DNA of 64,000 nucleotides from Basidiobolus meristosporus CBS 931.73 (lineage: Eukaryota; Basidiobolomycota; Basidiobolomycetes; Basidiobolales; Basidiobolaceae). The translations under genes and the position numbers were made by a program. Below, one piece after another: positions 10,738-22,716 of this stretch (positions are counted from its first letter, which is position 1; every line of letters begins with the position of its first letter). Location of the stretch: NCBI GenBank assembly GCA_002104905.1, contig MCFE01000367.1:22687-86686 (forward strand), written 5' to 3'. A model generated the notes under the pieces. The model had not been told where the DNA came from. It did not search any database and saw nothing but the letters and a program-made list of their open reading frames with translations.

Positions 10738-12544
10738 AGCTGACAGCTGATATCCTTAAGAAAGACAATACCAACAAGTGGGACATAGCTTGTGAAACTG
10801 TCTTCCAGACACTCAAGAATGAACTTGCTAAGCTGCTAAGCTTAAGAATACCTGACTTCAGAAAAGAGCTTACTCTGTGCACAGATACTTCAGATTATGC
10901 AATTGGTGGAGTGTTGAGCCAAGAACACAAGGGAAAGAACTATCCCATTGCCTTTGAATCTAAGAAACTGAACTCAGCAGGACAAAACTATCCAGTGCAT
11001 GAGAAGGAGAATTCTTGCTATAATACACTGTTTGAAGACATAGAGATGCTATATTGATGGAGTCAAATGCATTGTAAAGACTGATCATGCCTCCCTCAAG
11101 TATATATTTACTCAGAAGGTACTCTCTAGAAGAATGACAAGATGGAGTGAATACATTCAGCAATTTTACTTAGAGATTGTCTACTGCCCTGGAAAAAACA
11201 ACACAGTTGCTGATGCCTTATCAAGATTAGATCAAGTTGCACAACTCAACTTGTTGCATGAATCAGATTGGCCTAACCAATTACCAAAGTACTTGGAGGA
11301 CCAAGCCATTCCTGATGAGGTGGATGAAGATATCAAGAAGATAATCCAGGATGAAGCCAGCAAACTTGTAGTACAGGATGAGACACTCTACCAAATTATT
11401 GATGGAAGCACTATTGCCTATTGCCCTTATGTTTCTTGCCTGGATTTGATACATAAGCTACAAAATGGATATGGACATCTTGGAATTGAAGGAACCAATA
11501 GCCTTGTGAAAGCCAGAGCATGGTGGCCCAGAATGTAACATGACATTGAGAAGCTGGTGAAAACATGCCCAAATTGCCAAATCAACCAAGGCCAACCACA
11601 GAGAATTGCTGAACTCTTTCCCTTGGAGCCTGTACAACCACTTGAAAGATGGGGAATTGACTTTATTGAAAGACTGCCAACTACCAGGAAATGCAACTGT
11701 TGGATCCTAGTAGCAATTGACCATGTCATTAAATGGCCAGTGGCTAAAGCTGTACCTATAGCCAGTGAACAAGAAGTTGCTAGTTTCATCTACCATGAGA
11801 TCCTTATGAAATTTGGATGCCCTGTAGAGATTCTATTCAATAGAGGTGCAAACTCTATGGCAAAGACATTGGAAGCTTACCTGGAAATGCAGCAGATCAA
11901 ACACTTGAAAACCTTGGCATATCACCCCAGAACTAATGGAGTCACTGAACAGTTAAATGGAATATTTGGAAAAATCCTGACCAAGTATGCAAATGGAGTT
12001 GTCAGTAGATGGGATGAGTATATAGACCAAGCACTCTTTGCATGCAGAGTCAGAGTACACAACACCACCCAGCAATCACCATTTTACGTTGTATATGGAT
12101 GTGTACCAAGGATTCCAGGAGATCTCACACAACCAAAGCTTACAGATACCTTAGTAGATGAACATAGTCAGCTAAGTAGGCACCAGCAACTAGAACAAAG
12201 ACATCAAGAGGCACACACCAAAGTTTCTCAAAGTGCAGAAAAGATGAAGCAGAGATATGATACAACTATAGCACCAGAAGCATTGACAGTTGGGAACTTT
12301 GTATTGCTGAGAAACAACACTCAAAAGTAGTTTGAGCCACAATGGACAGGACTATTCAAGATCATCTGAGAATGTCAATTTGCAACTTGCCAACTGGTGG
12401 ACAAACAAGGCAATATCTGGCAATACTTAGTGCATAGCAACAGACTCAAGCTTGCAAGACTTGCTGATAATACTGAACCATCAAGACATTGGTATCACAA
12501 GAAAGGAGATTCAGGAGAACCCTCTAAACTTTAGCAGGGGAGAA
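10738..12544 (+). pseudogene. Gypsy G2 pol fragment (RNase H and integrase), 5' truncated
   Basis: The fragment matches residues from about 783 to the end of the intact G1 polyprotein: RNase H ([13 protein letters not shown]), the tether ([19 protein letters not shown]), the zinc-binding HLGIEG...CPNCQ region and the integrase core. A frameshift lies near 11010, a stop at 11535, and others after 12327. One catalytic Asp of the integrase (SDRGAN in G1) is Asn (FNRGAN), while the Glu (NGVTEQ) remains. All of gag, protease and the RT palm are missing. Ends in a purine tract (AGCAGGGGAGAA) before the LTR. Confidence 0.9.
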
Positions 12545-12913
12545 TGTTATGATCTGCCACTTGAATGTTTAAGTTAGATCAGTTTTTAGTCAAATCAATT
12601 AGTTATATGTTTAGGTTATCAGTATATCAGTATTACCCATCAAATCAGTAGCATTAGTCAGCAAATGAATCAGCAGATCCTTATCAGACAGAAATAGAAA
12701 TATTAGGTAGGATCTTATTGGGTAATGATGATGCAATCAAATGAGTCATCAGCCACAGCCTACATTAGGAAATACAATTAGTTGGCAACTAATTGGACAA
12801 GATGTATATAAGAAGCAGCTGGAATCTTAATAAAGATCAGTACCAGTTTTAGTGAATACATATCTAGCTAAACTCCTTATTCCTCTAGAACTCTTATACC
12901 ATGTCTTGTAACA
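12545..12913 (+). repeat. Gypsy G2 3' LTR
   Basis: TGTTATGATCTGCCAC to TGTCTTGTAACA, 369 bp, directly after the polypurine tract. It abuts mid-RT sequence of Copia A2, so G2 inserted into A2 or is joined to it by a later rearrangement. Confidence 0.9.
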
Positions 12914-14154
12914 ACACCAAATGGACGTCAAAACAGCCTTTCTAAATGGGGATTTGCAAGAAACTATATATATGGAGCAACCAGAAGGTTTTTTCAATCC
13001 AAATGACCCCCATATGGTGTGCAAACTTAGAAAATTGTTGTATGGGCTTAAGCAGGCACCTAGAGCATGGCATAACAAGATTGAAACATATCAAGAGGAA
13101 ATTGGGTTCTCTTATAGCACTGAAGATCACAGCTTCAGTGCAAACAGCTCAAAAAGGGTGTAATCATCCTAGTTCTTTATGTGGATGACCTAATCATAGC
13201 TACAAGTCTTAAACAGACAAAATCGGATCTCCTTAGCAAGTTTGAGATGAAAGATCTTGGAAATTTGAGCTATTTTCTTGGAATTGAGGTCAAATTTGAC
13301 ATACCTATGCAGAAAATTGTGCTGAATCAGTCCAAGTTCATCAGGGACATTTGTAGATGCTTCAAGATGAAAAAATTGCAAACCTGCAGCTACCCCTATG
13401 GACAATAACCTGAAATTAAGCAGATCTCAGCCAGTTATAGATGAAAATGGGTCAAATATGGACCAAAACTTTCCCTATGAATAAATGGTTGGTAGCCTAA
13501 TGTACTTGATGGTATCCACATGTCCAGATATTGCAGTGGCAGTTAGAATAGTCAGTCAACTCATGCAGAATTATGGATCAGATCAAATTGCAGCAGTTAA
13601 GTGGATTTTCAGATATCTACCAGGTTCCATAAATATGGTACTGGAATACTCTGGAGCAGCTAATAGGTGATAATTTAATGGTTTTAGTGATTCAGATTGT
13701 GGTAGGGATCTGATTGACAGACATTCTACCACAGGATATGTATTTCTTTATGCTGGTGCAGCTGTTACTTGGAATTGCAAGAAACAACCAGCTGTGGCCC
13801 TATCTACAACTGAAGCAAAATATATGGCTGCATGTCAAGCAACTAAGGAGGCTATACGGCTACAAAAATTATTCAAAGACTTGGGTTTTAATTCAGATGA
13901 ACCAACATATATTTATTAAGGATAATCAAAGTTGTATTTCATTAGCTAGAAATCCTACTAAGCATGCCAGAACTAAGCACATTGATATACAGCATCACTT
14001 TGTGAGGGAATCTGTAGAAAATAACTTAGTAGAGTTAGTGTACTGCCCAAATAACAAAATGGTGGCAGATATATTGATGAAACCACCAGCTACACCATAA
14101 TATGAGAATCACAGGGAGGAATTAGGTTTAAAAATTTATTTAGTTGAGGGGGAG
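12914..14154 (+). pseudogene. Copia A2 pol fragment (RT C-terminal half and RNase H)
   Basis: Begins inside the RT (MDVKTAFLNGDLQETIYM) and continues through [15 protein letters not shown], the catalytic LYVDDLIIAT, and RNase H (ALSTTEAKYMAACQATK, KDNQSC). The YVDD box is intact, unlike in A1, but a five-codon deletion follows it, the RNase H E of TEAEYM is Lys, and several frameshifts and stops occur (for example 13160, 13380, 13670). Ends at GAGGGGGAG before the LTR. Confidence 0.88.
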
Positions 14155-14523
14155 TGTTGAAATATTGCACTATTTGGTATCATTCAGCAGCTAAAAGTCT
14201 ACTTAACAATTCTGGAGTAGTCAAGGCCACTGTGGGGCTAATTTACAGCTCTAATGTTGTCACTTTCTTCAGATCTATGATCTTATGATTATTCCCTTAT
14301 AGTCAGGGTCAAATTAGCACTATTACTAAACATTATGTACTAACCCTGAGACTATTACATGTTGCTCCTGAATATTGAGAAACCTTCCTTACTTAGTGTT
14401 ACAGCTGTATTACTTTCATAAAAGTATCAATACTAAGCTTCATTATTAATAAAAATCAGTTCAAATATCTTCAATATCTCTTGATAAGTTCCTTATGTCC
14501 AAATCACTTCTTAAATTGCAACA
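14155..14523 (+). repeat. Copia A2 3' LTR
   Basis: 369 bp from TGTTGAAATATTGCAC to TTGCAACA, following a purine tract; homologous to the other copia A LTRs. It joins directly to CACTA-1 sequence at 14524, so A2 sits in CACTA-1 or its 5' end has been lost. Confidence 0.9.
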
Positions 14524-14620
14524 GGATCATGGACAGAGTTTTGTCACACCAGTCATATTTGACCATTCATTGGTCACTATTATACCAACAGTATCTTGCC
14601 AGCTACTTAATACTTCTGTA

Positions 14621-14987
14621 TGTTACAAGTCTTGGTATAAGAGTTGTAGAGGAATAGGGAGTTTAGCTAGTATTGTATTCACTAAAACTTGAACTGATTT
14701 TTATTGAGGTTCCAGCAGCTCCTATATACATTTTGCCAGATCAATTGCTGACTAATTGTATTTCCTAATGTAGGTTGTGGCTGATGACTCATTTGATTGC
14801 ATCATCATCACCCAATAAGATCCTACTTAATATATCTATTTCTGTCTGATAAGGATATGCTTACTCACTTGCTGACTAATGCTACTGATTTCACAGATAA
14901 TACTGATATACTGATAACCTAAACATGTACTAACTGATTTGACTAAAAACTGATCTAACTTGAACATTCAAGCGGCAGATCATAACA
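14621..14987 (-). repeat. Gypsy G1 3' LTR
   Basis: 367 bp, TGTTACAAG to CATAACA on the plus strand. On the minus strand it follows the purine tract TAGTAGGGGAGAA (14988-15000), which overlaps the end of the gag-pol ORF. Confidence 0.92.
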
Positions 14988-14997
14988 TTCTCCCCTA

Positions 14998-17900
14998 CTA
15001 AAGTTGAGAGGGTTCTCCTGAATCTCCTTTCTTGTGATACCAATATCTTGATGGTTCAGTATTATCAGCAAGTCTTGCAAGCTTGAGTCTGTCCCTATGC
15101 ACTAAGTCATCCCAGATATTGCCTAGTTTGTCCACCAGTTGGTAAGTTGCAAATGGACATTCTCTGATGATCTTGAATGGTCCTGTCCATTGTGGCTCAA
15201 ACTTCTTCCAAGTGTTGTTTCTTAGCAATACAAAGTTCCCAACTGTCAATGCTTCTGGTGCTATAGTCTTATCAAATCTCTGCTTCATCTTTTCTGCGCT
15301 TTGAGATACTTTGGTCTGTGCCTCTTGACGTCTTTGTTCCAGTTGCTGGTGTCTACTTGGCTGACTGAGTTCATCTTCTAAGGTGTCTGTAAGTTTTGGT
15401 TGTGTGAGATCTCCTGGAATCCTTGGTTCACATCCATAAACTAAGTAAAATGGTGATTGCTGGGTGGTGTTGTGTACTCTGACTCTGCATGCAAAGAGTG
15501 CTTGGTCTATATACTCATCCCATCTACTGCCAACTCCATTTGCATACTTGGTCAGCATTTTTCCAAATAATCCATTAAGCCGCTCAGTGACTCCGTTAGT
15601 TCTGGGGTGATATGCCAAGGTTTTCAAGTGTCTGATCTGCTGCATTTCCAGGTAAGCCTCTAATGTCTTTGCCATTAAGTTTGCACCTCTATCAGATAAG
15701 ATCTCCACAGGGCATCCAAACTTCATCAGGATCTCATGGTAAATGAAACTTGCAACTTCTTGTTCACTGGCTATTGGTACAGCTTTAGCAACTGGCCATT
15801 TAGTGGCATGGTCAATAGCTACTAGGATCCAACGGTTGCATTTCCTGGTAGTTGGCAGTCTTCCAATAAAGTCAATTCCCCATCTCTCAAATGGTCTTAC
15901 AGGCTCCAAAGGGAAGAGTTTGGCAATTCTTTGTGGCTGGCCTTGATTGATTTGGCAGTTTGGGCATGTTTTCACTAGCTTCTCAATATCTTGTTTTATT
16001 CTGGGCCACCATGCTCTGGCTTTCACAAGGCTATAGGTTCCTTCAATCCCAAGATGTCCATATCCATTGTGTAGCTTATGCATTAAATCCAGGTGAGCAA
16101 CATAAGGACAATAGGCAATAGGGCTTCCATCAACAATTTGGTAGAGTGTTTCATTCTGCACAACAAATTTGCTGGCTTCATCACGGATTATCTTCTTGAT
16201 ATCTTCATCCACCTCATTAGGAATGGCTTGGTCCTCCAAGTACTTTGGTAAAAGGCTAGGCCAATCTGATTCATGCAACAAGTTGAGTTGTGCAACTTGA
16301 TCTAATCTTGATAAGGCATCAGCAACCGTGTTGTTTTTTCCAGGACAGTAGACAATCTCCAGGTCAAATTGCTGAATGTATTCACTCCATCTTGTCATTC
16401 TTCTAGAGAGTACCTTCTGAGTAAATATATACTTGAGGGAGGCATGATCAGTCTTCACAGTGCATTTGACTCCTTCAATATAGCATCTCCATGTCTTCAA
16501 ACAGTGTATTATAGCAAGCATCTCCTTCTCATGGACTGGATAGTTTTGTTCTGCTGAGTTCAGTTTCTTGGATTCAAAGGCAACAGGGTAGTCCTTTCCC
16601 TCATGTTCTTGGCTCAGCACTCCACCAATTGCATAATCTGAAGCATCTGTGCACAGAGTGAACTCTTTTCTGAAGTCTGGTATTCTTAGGCTTGGCAACT
16701 TAGCAAGTTCATTCTTTAGCGTCTGGAAGGCAGTCTCACAAGCTATGTCCCACTTGTAGGTATTGTCTTTCTTGAGGATATCAGTTAAAGGGGCTGCAAT
16801 ACTTGCAAATGACTTGACAAATCTCCGATAATAGGAAACCATTCCAAGGAAGGATCTGAGTTCTGATATGCTATGGGGCTGCTTCAAATTCTTGATAACT
16901 TCAACCTTCTTAGGGTCTAAGGTCACTCCTGTGCTAGTCACTATGTGTCCCAGGTATTCAACGTGTTCCTTGAAGAATTCACACTTGGCTAGCTTGCCAT
17001 ATAGCTTGTTCTCTCTTAGTTTCTTCAAGACCTTTTCAATGGGCACTACGTGATCCTCTTCTGTCTTGCTGTATATTAATATGTCATCCAGGTAGATTAT
17101 CACAAACTTGTCTAAGTACTCCTGAAAGACAGTCTGCATCAGCGTCATGAATGTTGCAGGGGCATTGGTGAGGCCAAAACTCATGACTAAGTACTTGTAA
17201 TGTCCATATCTGGTCCTGAATGCTGTCTTGGGGATGTCTTCTGGCTTCACCCTAATCTGGTTGTATCCTGACATGAGGTCAATCTTGCTGAAAATAGTGG
17301 CTCCATTAAGTTGGTCTAAAAGCTCATCAATCCAAGGTATGGGGTACTTATTCTTGATGGTAACTGAGTTCAGGGCTCTGTAGTCAATGCACATCCTAAG
17401 TGTTCCATCTTTCTTTTTCACAAAAAGCACTGGTGCTCCCCAAGGTGACTTGCTGGGCCTGATGTATCCTTGCTCCAATAGCTGATCAATTTGTCTCTTC
17501 ATTTCATCCAATACCAATGGACTCATTCTGTAAGGTGTCTTGCTCACTGGAGGGCTATCTCCTGTGTCAATGGCATGATCCACGTCTCTGACTGGTGATA
17601 GGCTTACAAGCTCATCTGGAAACACGTCTGAATATTTCTTCAAAAGAGTCTGGACCTGCTGGGGTGCTGGGGTAGAGGAATCCTCCTGTAATACCGCCAT
17701 GAGGAACATCTCGGTACCTTTTCTAAGTGCTCTACAGAACTGGGTCTTGCTAAGTTCACTTGTCTCACACACACTGGAATTGACCAAGTTGAAATCCAGC
17801 ATGGCAGGTAATAGCTCATAGGTCTTGTTGTGTTTTTGGATCTGAGTAGCATGGGTTCTCCAGTTGATTGATGGATTATGACAAAATAGCCAGGTTTTTC

Positions 17901-19131
17901 CAAGTACAAGGTCAAACTTGCAGTTCCCAAATATATAAGCCTGTAGGACTTTTACATAGTCATTGATCTTCATTCTTACTGGCTGGGTAATACGGTTGAT
18001 TATGTGGGAGTTCCCATCAGCTGTGGAAACTGAAGTTGATTTGGTAGGTTCTGAGTTGATTCCAGCTTTCAAAGCAAATTGCTCTGACATGTACTCATGC
18101 GATGCTCCTGAGTCAATCATGATCTTGGCAGGTACTCCATTGATTACTCCATTCAAGTACAATAACTTCCCTGAGTTTGAAGTCATTTGGGACAAGTACT
18201 CTTCTGTCATATGGAAGGTGAGTTCCAAGTCTTCTTCAAGCTCATCTTCCACATTACTGTGTTCATGGGACTCAATATGGTTGAAGGTTCTTGTTGGCTG
18301 GTGTCCATTTCTTCTCTGAGGGCAGTACTTTGCAATATGTCCCTGCTGGTGGCAATTGAAGCAAAGTCCTCTCTTCTTGCATTCTTCTGAGTAGGGATTC
18401 TTCTGCATAGCGTCTATTTCCATTGGTACTGCTTCTGATTGTCTTCTTTCATAATGATTATAGCCTTTCTGATTAGTCACTGTAGGCTTCCCAACTCCAA
18501 ACATAGCTGAGTCATAGTCAATGGCAATCTTGATGGCTTCTTCAATAGTCTGAGGTCTTTGGTAATTGACTTCCTTGCGAGTTCTTTCTTTCAACCCATC
18601 AATAAAGTACTCAACTTGATCCAAGGGGTCCATTCTTTCAATTTGTCCAAGTAGACATCTGTACTCATTGATGTATTCTTGCACCATTCCTTTCTGTCTG
18701 AGTGTCTTTAACTTCCTTCTTAGTAGTGTCTGCTGGTGTGGAGGTTCAAAAGCATCCTGAATTTCCAACACAAACTCATCCCAGGTAGAGATTGTAGAGC
18801 CTCCCATCATAGTAGCTGACCTGATCTTGTTGTGGTACCACTGTAAAGCTGCATCTGCCAGGTAAGAAGCTGCATAATGCAACTTGCTCTCTGGAGCAAT
18901 TCCTTTAGCTTTAAAAGCTTCTTCAATCTGAAAGAGCCAAGTTCCCAGGTTTTCATTGACTCTGCCATGGTACCGGTTGACCTTCACACTAAAGCTGCTC
19001 TTGACAGGGCTTTGCTGGCTCTGAGCCATGGTAGTCATTTCTTGTTGCTGTTGCCTGAGGATCTGGAGTAGCTGTTGCTGTTGGGCCAGGATTTGCTGCA
19101 TGGCATTCTTCCATTCTTGATTGTCCAACAT
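14998..19131 (-). CDS. Gypsy G1 gag-pol polyprotein, 1377 aa, unbroken
   Basis: One open frame encodes all functions needed for retrotransposition. Gag (about 1-250) starts with a Gln-rich segment and ends with a zinc knuckle C-x2-C-x4-H-x4-C (residues 257-270). Protease: IMIDSGAS (Asp 340). Reverse transcriptase: CIDYRALN, then YLDD at 680-683. RNase H: CTDAS (Asp 829) and the VKTDH region. Integrase: zinc-binding H/C region ending CPNCQ (1060), catalytic Asp 1087, Asp 1147 and Glu 1183 with the canonical 35-residue spacing. No chromodomain is evident at the C-terminus. The ATG lies about 58 nt inside the 5' LTR. Gag and pol share one frame, so no programmed frameshift is needed. All active-site residues I can check are present, so it may be competent; expression is unknown. 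Confidence 0.95.
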   Translation of the reverse strand: MLDNQEWKNAMQQILAQQQQLLQILRQQQQEMTTMAQSQQSPVKSSFSVKVNRYHGRVNENLGTWLFQIEEAFKAKGIAPESKLHYAASYLADAALQWYHNKIRSATMMGGSTISTWDEFVLEIQDAFEPPHQQTLLRRKLKTLRQKGMVQEYINEYRCLLGQIERMDPLDQVEYFIDGLKERTRKEVNYQRPQTIEEAIKIAIDYDSAMFGVGKPTVTNQKGYNHYERRQSEAVPMEIDAMQKNPYSEECKKRGLCFNCHQQGHIAKYCPQRRNGHQPTRTFNHIESHEHSNVEDELEEDLELTFHMTEEYLSQMTSNSGKLLYLNGVINGVPAKIMIDSGASHEYMSEQFALKAGINSEPTKSTSVSTADGNSHIINRITQPVRMKINDYVKVLQAYIFGNCKFDLVLGKTWLFCHNPSINWRTHATQIQKHNKTYELLPAMLDFNLVNSSVCETSELSKTQFCRALRKGTEMFLMAVLQEDSSTPAPQQVQTLLKKYSDVFPDELVSLSPVRDVDHAIDTGDSPPVSKTPYRMSPLVLDEMKRQIDQLLEQGYIRPSKSPWGAPVLFVKKKDGTLRMCIDYRALNSVTIKNKYPIPWIDELLDQLNGATIFSKIDLMSGYNQIRVKPEDIPKTAFRTRYGHYKYLVMSFGLTNAPATFMTLMQTVFQEYLDKFVIIYLDDILIYSKTEEDHVVPIEKVLKKLRENKLYGKLAKCEFFKEHVEYLGHIVTSTGVTLDPKKVEVIKNLKQPHSISELRSFLGMVSYYRRFVKSFASIAAPLTDILKKDNTYKWDIACETAFQTLKNELAKLPSLRIPDFRKEFTLCTDASDYAIGGVLSQEHEGKDYPVAFESKKLNSAEQNYPVHEKEMLAIIHCLKTWRCYIEGVKCTVKTDHASLKYIFTQKVLSRRMTRWSEYIQQFDLEIVYCPGKNNTVADALSRLDQVAQLNLLHESDWPSLLPKYLEDQAIPNEVDEDIKKIIRDEASKFVVQNETLYQIVDGSPIAYCPYVAHLDLMHKLHNGYGHLGIEGTYSLVKARAWWPRIKQDIEKLVKTCPNCQINQGQPQRIAKLFPLEPVRPFERWGIDFIGRLPTTRKCNRWILVAIDHATKWPVAKAVPIASEQEVASFIYHEILMKFGCPVEILSDRGANLMAKTLEAYLEMQQIRHLKTLAYHPRTNGVTERLNGLFGKMLTKYANGVGSRWDEYIDQALFACRVRVHNTTQQSPFYLVYGCEPRIPGDLTQPKLTDTLEDELSQPSRHQQLEQRRQEAQTKVSQSAEKMKQRFDKTIAPEALTVGNFVLLRNNTWKKFEPQWTGPFKIIRECPFATYQLVDKLGNIWDDLVHRDRLKLARLADNTEPSRYWYHKKGDSGEPSQL

Positions 19132-19177
19132 CTTGAGGGTAGTTTCTTCTTTCTCCAGGAGGGAGGTTTCTGGTTAT

Positions 19178-19188
19178 CGCTGCTACTA
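19178..19188 (-). other. Candidate primer-binding site of gypsy G1
   Basis: One base inside the 5' LTR the minus strand reads TAGTAGCAGCG. Initiator tRNA-Met primer sites start TGGTAGC; with one G-to-A change this would pair with a CGCTGCTACCA acceptor end. The tRNA itself is not in the window, so this is tentative. Confidence 0.4.
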
Positions 19189-20505
19189 ATGATACAAGTC
19201 TTGGTATAAGAGTTGTAGAGGAATAGGGAGTTTAGCTAGTATTGTATTCACTAAAACTTGAACTGATTTTTATTGAGGTTCCAGCAGCTCCTTATATACA
19301 TTTTGCCAGATCAATTGCTGACTAATTGTATTTCCTAATGCAGGTTGTGGCTGATGACTCATTTGATTGCATCATCATCACCCAATAAGATCCTACTTAA
19401 TATATCTATTTCTGTCTGATAAGGATCTGCTGATTCATTTGCTGACTAATGCTACTGATTTCATAGATAATACTGATATACTGATAACCTAAACATATAC
19501 TAATTGATTTGACTACAAACTGATCTAACTTAAACATTCAAGCGGCAGATCATAACATGTATTAGCACCTGGCTGTAATTTTCACCTTACGCATACTGAG
19601 TCAGTGATTTTGTGCCATCTTTATGCTCAACCCAGCCTTCAGAATACAGCATACCAAGTGATAACTCTGAAGCAAAGGCTTACTAGTGGATTTTGATTCC
19701 ATCTCCCCTAACAATAGTATATATGAGCTAAACACATCCCAATATGCTATGAGACAACACCTGTAGAAAAAATGCCAAGGATACTTTATGGGGCTAAGTG
19801 AACCCCGTAATTCATCAACTGGTGAATGATGTGATGTTGTGGCTACTAATGTTACAAGTCTTGGTATAAGAGTTGTAGAAGAATAGGGAGTTTAGCTAGT
19901 ATTGTATTTACTAAAACTTGAACTGATTTTTATTGAGGTTCCAGCAGCTACTTATATACATTTTGCCAGATCAATTGCTGACTAATTGTATTTCCTAATG
20001 TAGGTTGTGGCTGATGACTCATTTGATTGCATCATCATCACCCAATAAGATCTTACTTAATATATCTATTTCTGTCTGATAAGGATCTGCTGATTCATTT
20101 GCTGACTAATGCTACTGATTTCATAGATAATACTGGTATACTGATAACCTAAACATATACTAATTGATTTGACTACAAACTGATCTAACTTAAACATTCA
20201 AGCGGCAGATCATAACATGTATTAGCACCTGGCTGTAATTTTCACCTTACGCATACTGAGTCAGTGATTTTGTGCCATCTTTATGCTCAACCCAGCCTTC
20301 AGAATACAGCATACCAAGTGATAACTCTGAAGCAAAGGCTTACTAGTGGATTTTGATTCCATCTCCCCTAACAACAGTATATATGAGCTAAACACATCCC
20401 AATATGCTATGAGACAACACCTGTAGAAAAAATGCCAAGGATACTTTATGGGGCTAAGTGAACCCCGTAATTCATCAACTGGTGAATGATGTGATGTTGT
20501 GGCTA
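19186..20505. repeat. 660 bp tandem duplication (gypsy LTR plus 288 bp of CACTA flank)
   Basis: Units 19186-19845 and 19846-20505 are the same length with no gaps and differ at roughly ten positions by eye. Each holds four bases of G1 interior (CTAA), a whole G-family LTR (19190-19557 and 19850-20217) and 288 bp of CACTA-1 sequence ending GGCTA. The breakpoints share GCTA (19182-19185, 19842-19845, 20502-20505), so the second LTR is a product of duplication and not a separate insertion. Confidence 0.9.
19190..19557 (-). repeat. Gypsy G1 5' LTR
   Basis: 368 bp, TGATACAAG to CATAACA on the plus strand. The terminal TGTTAC is changed to TGATAC here but not in the duplicated copy at 19850, so this change postdates the duplication. 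Confidence 0.92.
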
Positions 20506-22716
20506 GAGGGGTATCTTGTCCCCACAAATTTCAGTAATAGGGCTTTGAGGATTTACCATTACTTCTTGCCAAATTACTGTGGATAAAGAAGCCAAGGATA
20601 CTTTATGGAGCCAAGTGAGCCTAGTAATCTATCTACTGGTGAATGTTATGATGTTGGCGCTAGAGAAGTGGCATTTTTCCCCTTATATTTGTGATGGGGA
20701 TTTTGAGGACTTACTGCTACTTCTTGCCTAAATCCTTCCTGGATGCTACTTATCATCTACATTGTTCAAATGGACAACCATCATACAGCTGGCAATGTAT
20801 GACCAGAGACTATCCTGATACCAACATGTGCTAACAGTTGCATGGCTTTCACATCAAAAAATCACACTTCTGCAAGGTGTCCAACCTGTCAAGAATCCAC
20901 CACTATTGGAGGAAAACATTGTTCATGCTACAGATGTATTGTTGTCATACCCCATATAAGGAAGCTTGTGGAGTCTAACAAGAGTTGTGAAGCTAGAAAT
21001 TACTGCACTCAGTATCATTCAAGCACAAACATTTACAATATATTTGATGGCAAACATTATAAACAACCAAGAAGCAAGGACAACTTTGAAGGTATGCATG
21101 AACACTCCTTTGCTTTGGCACTTGATGGATTCCCATTATACAAGTACTCTACCTACTCTACTAGTCCTGCTGTCCACTGGTTCCCATCAACCTCAATCTG
21201 CTACCTATCTTGCAGTACCAGAGCAGAAGTATCATAGTAGTCTCACTGGTTTTTGGGCCTAAATATCTATCCACCATGGACAGCCACCTGTATCAATTGC
21301 TGGATGAGTTTTGTATGCTTTCCAGCAGGATACTACTAAACTACTGTCATATCAAAACGCATATTCTGATTGCATTTAAGATACCCCAGCCATCAGCAAG
21401 ATAGCTGGCTTTTCTGGGCACTATGTACAATATGGCTGTCAAATGTGTAAGATCCAGGGGTTTACCTCATAACTCACACATTTTGTTATTCTCCAAGTAC
21501 TACCACTGAAAGCATCTTCTTCTCACAGAGCAAATGCAAAAAAATTCAGCATGCAATTGCAGCAAAGTTGACAAGCTTTAAGCCATTGGCTGGAGTATAA
21601 AAATAATTGGAAACTGAATGTACTTAAGATAGAGGGTATATGTTGGAACTAAAGCCTTCTACTGGGAGCAATGCATTTACTTTTAAACAATATCCCTATA
21701 CTAATGATCAGTTTTACATGGGGTATTTCAAGCCTAGCAAATCATTTGCAATACAGGAGAAATCTGAAAGAAATGGCAAGATATTACAAAGTATCCACTC
21801 CCCATAGTACATCTCATGGGCTCCATTCAGCATTCTTTTGCATATGAAATAATATAAATGCACAGACTGGAACACCTGGATATGTACTTATTTGAGTGAC
21901 CTTCTGAAGCCATTTCTACCATGAATACATCAAATGCATTTGGAGCCATATGTTGACATTGTGGAAATATTTATCCAAGAGCAGATTACCAATGCCAACA
22001 TGATGCATGTACAGCTTTTATGCAAGGAGTGTATGAAGGAATTACAGCGGCTATACCACAAGCATAAAGCTGCATATGTAGTTCCCTAATGCTACTGTAT
22101 CCATTCTCTACTCTAACTTGCTTGGTTTGTGAAATTATTGGGCCTTGCTTCACCTTTGGGGGCTTCCAATGGAGCAAATGTGTGGGGAGATAGGAAGACA
22201 AGTCAAGTTGCAGGTACCACCATATCCCAATCTCATCAAGAATATTACTAATATGTTCATTATGGATACAATAAGCTGGCACATGGAGGACAGCCCGGAA
22301 GTGTTGCAAGATACTAAGGACAGATGTGCACACAAGGCACTTATGCCTTTGGCATTAAGAAGCTAAGTGGCCCCAATGCATGCGCAATAAGTGAGCTATG
22401 CAAAGTTGGGTTGGGTGCAACAAGCAACTAATTCTTATCAGGGCAACTTTACCAAAGTATGCTGGGTTTCTCCTGGTCACATGCCAGCTTCTTCACAATT
22501 CAATACAGAATCTACACAAACAAGAGCTAGAGCTTGCCTATAAGGTGGAGAAGATTTCAGCAGGGAGAAGGAATATATTCAAAAAATACTAAGAGGTTCT
22601 TTGTAGATACTCAGCAGTTATTGAGGGCAAAACTTGTGGCACCAAGCATATGCTTGCTAGATGTATATGTTACCAGCAATGCAATGCACATAGCAACTTT
22701 GCAAGTATCACACTAA
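20506..22716 (+). pseudogene. CACTA-1 Tnp2-type transposase, decayed
   Basis: Plus-strand fragments spread over three frames carry the landmarks of fungal Tnp2-family transposases in order: the Cys-rich RCPTCQEST motif (20876), HSFALALDGFPLYK with the presumed catalytic Asp (21101), GPKYLSTMDSHLYQLLDEF (21255-21310), PAISKIAGFSGH-like sequence (about 21385-21420), and the C-terminal F-P-M-E-Q-M-C-G motif (22155-22190, here in the frame reading MEQMCGEIGRQVKL). Frameshifts and stops are frequent; no continuous protein longer than about 130 residues remains. Enzymatic role in intact relatives: cut-and-paste transposition of CACTA elements. Confidence 0.82.

Larger units (their letters stand above)
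14621..19557 (-). mobile_element. Gypsy G1: complete Ty3/gypsy LTR retrotransposon
   Basis: A full element: LTRs at 14621-14987 and 19190-19557, one uninterrupted gag-pol ORF between them, a polypurine tract next to the 3' LTR and a candidate primer-binding site next to the 5' LTR. The target duplication is TGTA (14617-14620 and 19558-19561). The homologous empty site in CACTA-3 (near 42680-42690) has the same spacing as the joined flanks, which confirms 4 bp. RT precedes integrase in the polyprotein, as in the gypsy group. The LTRs look very similar to each other, so the insertion is young relative to its surroundings. Confidence 0.95.
14524..22716 (+). mobile_element. CACTA-1: CACTA/EnSpm-like transposon, split by gypsy G1
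   Basis: The pieces 14524-14620, 19558-19845 (repeated at 20218-20505) and 20506-22716 are collinear with the reverse complement of CACTA-3 (42780 down to 40340). Between them lies gypsy G1. The N-terminal end is cut by Copia A2, and homology fades near 22716. The second gene of this family is absent at this locus. Element ends (CACTA termini) were not found. Confidence 0.78.

Noticed and set aside
19850-20217. Independent solo LTR insertion of family G
   Set aside because: Its flanks include element-interior bases and a duplicated host segment, so it is part of a tandem duplication.
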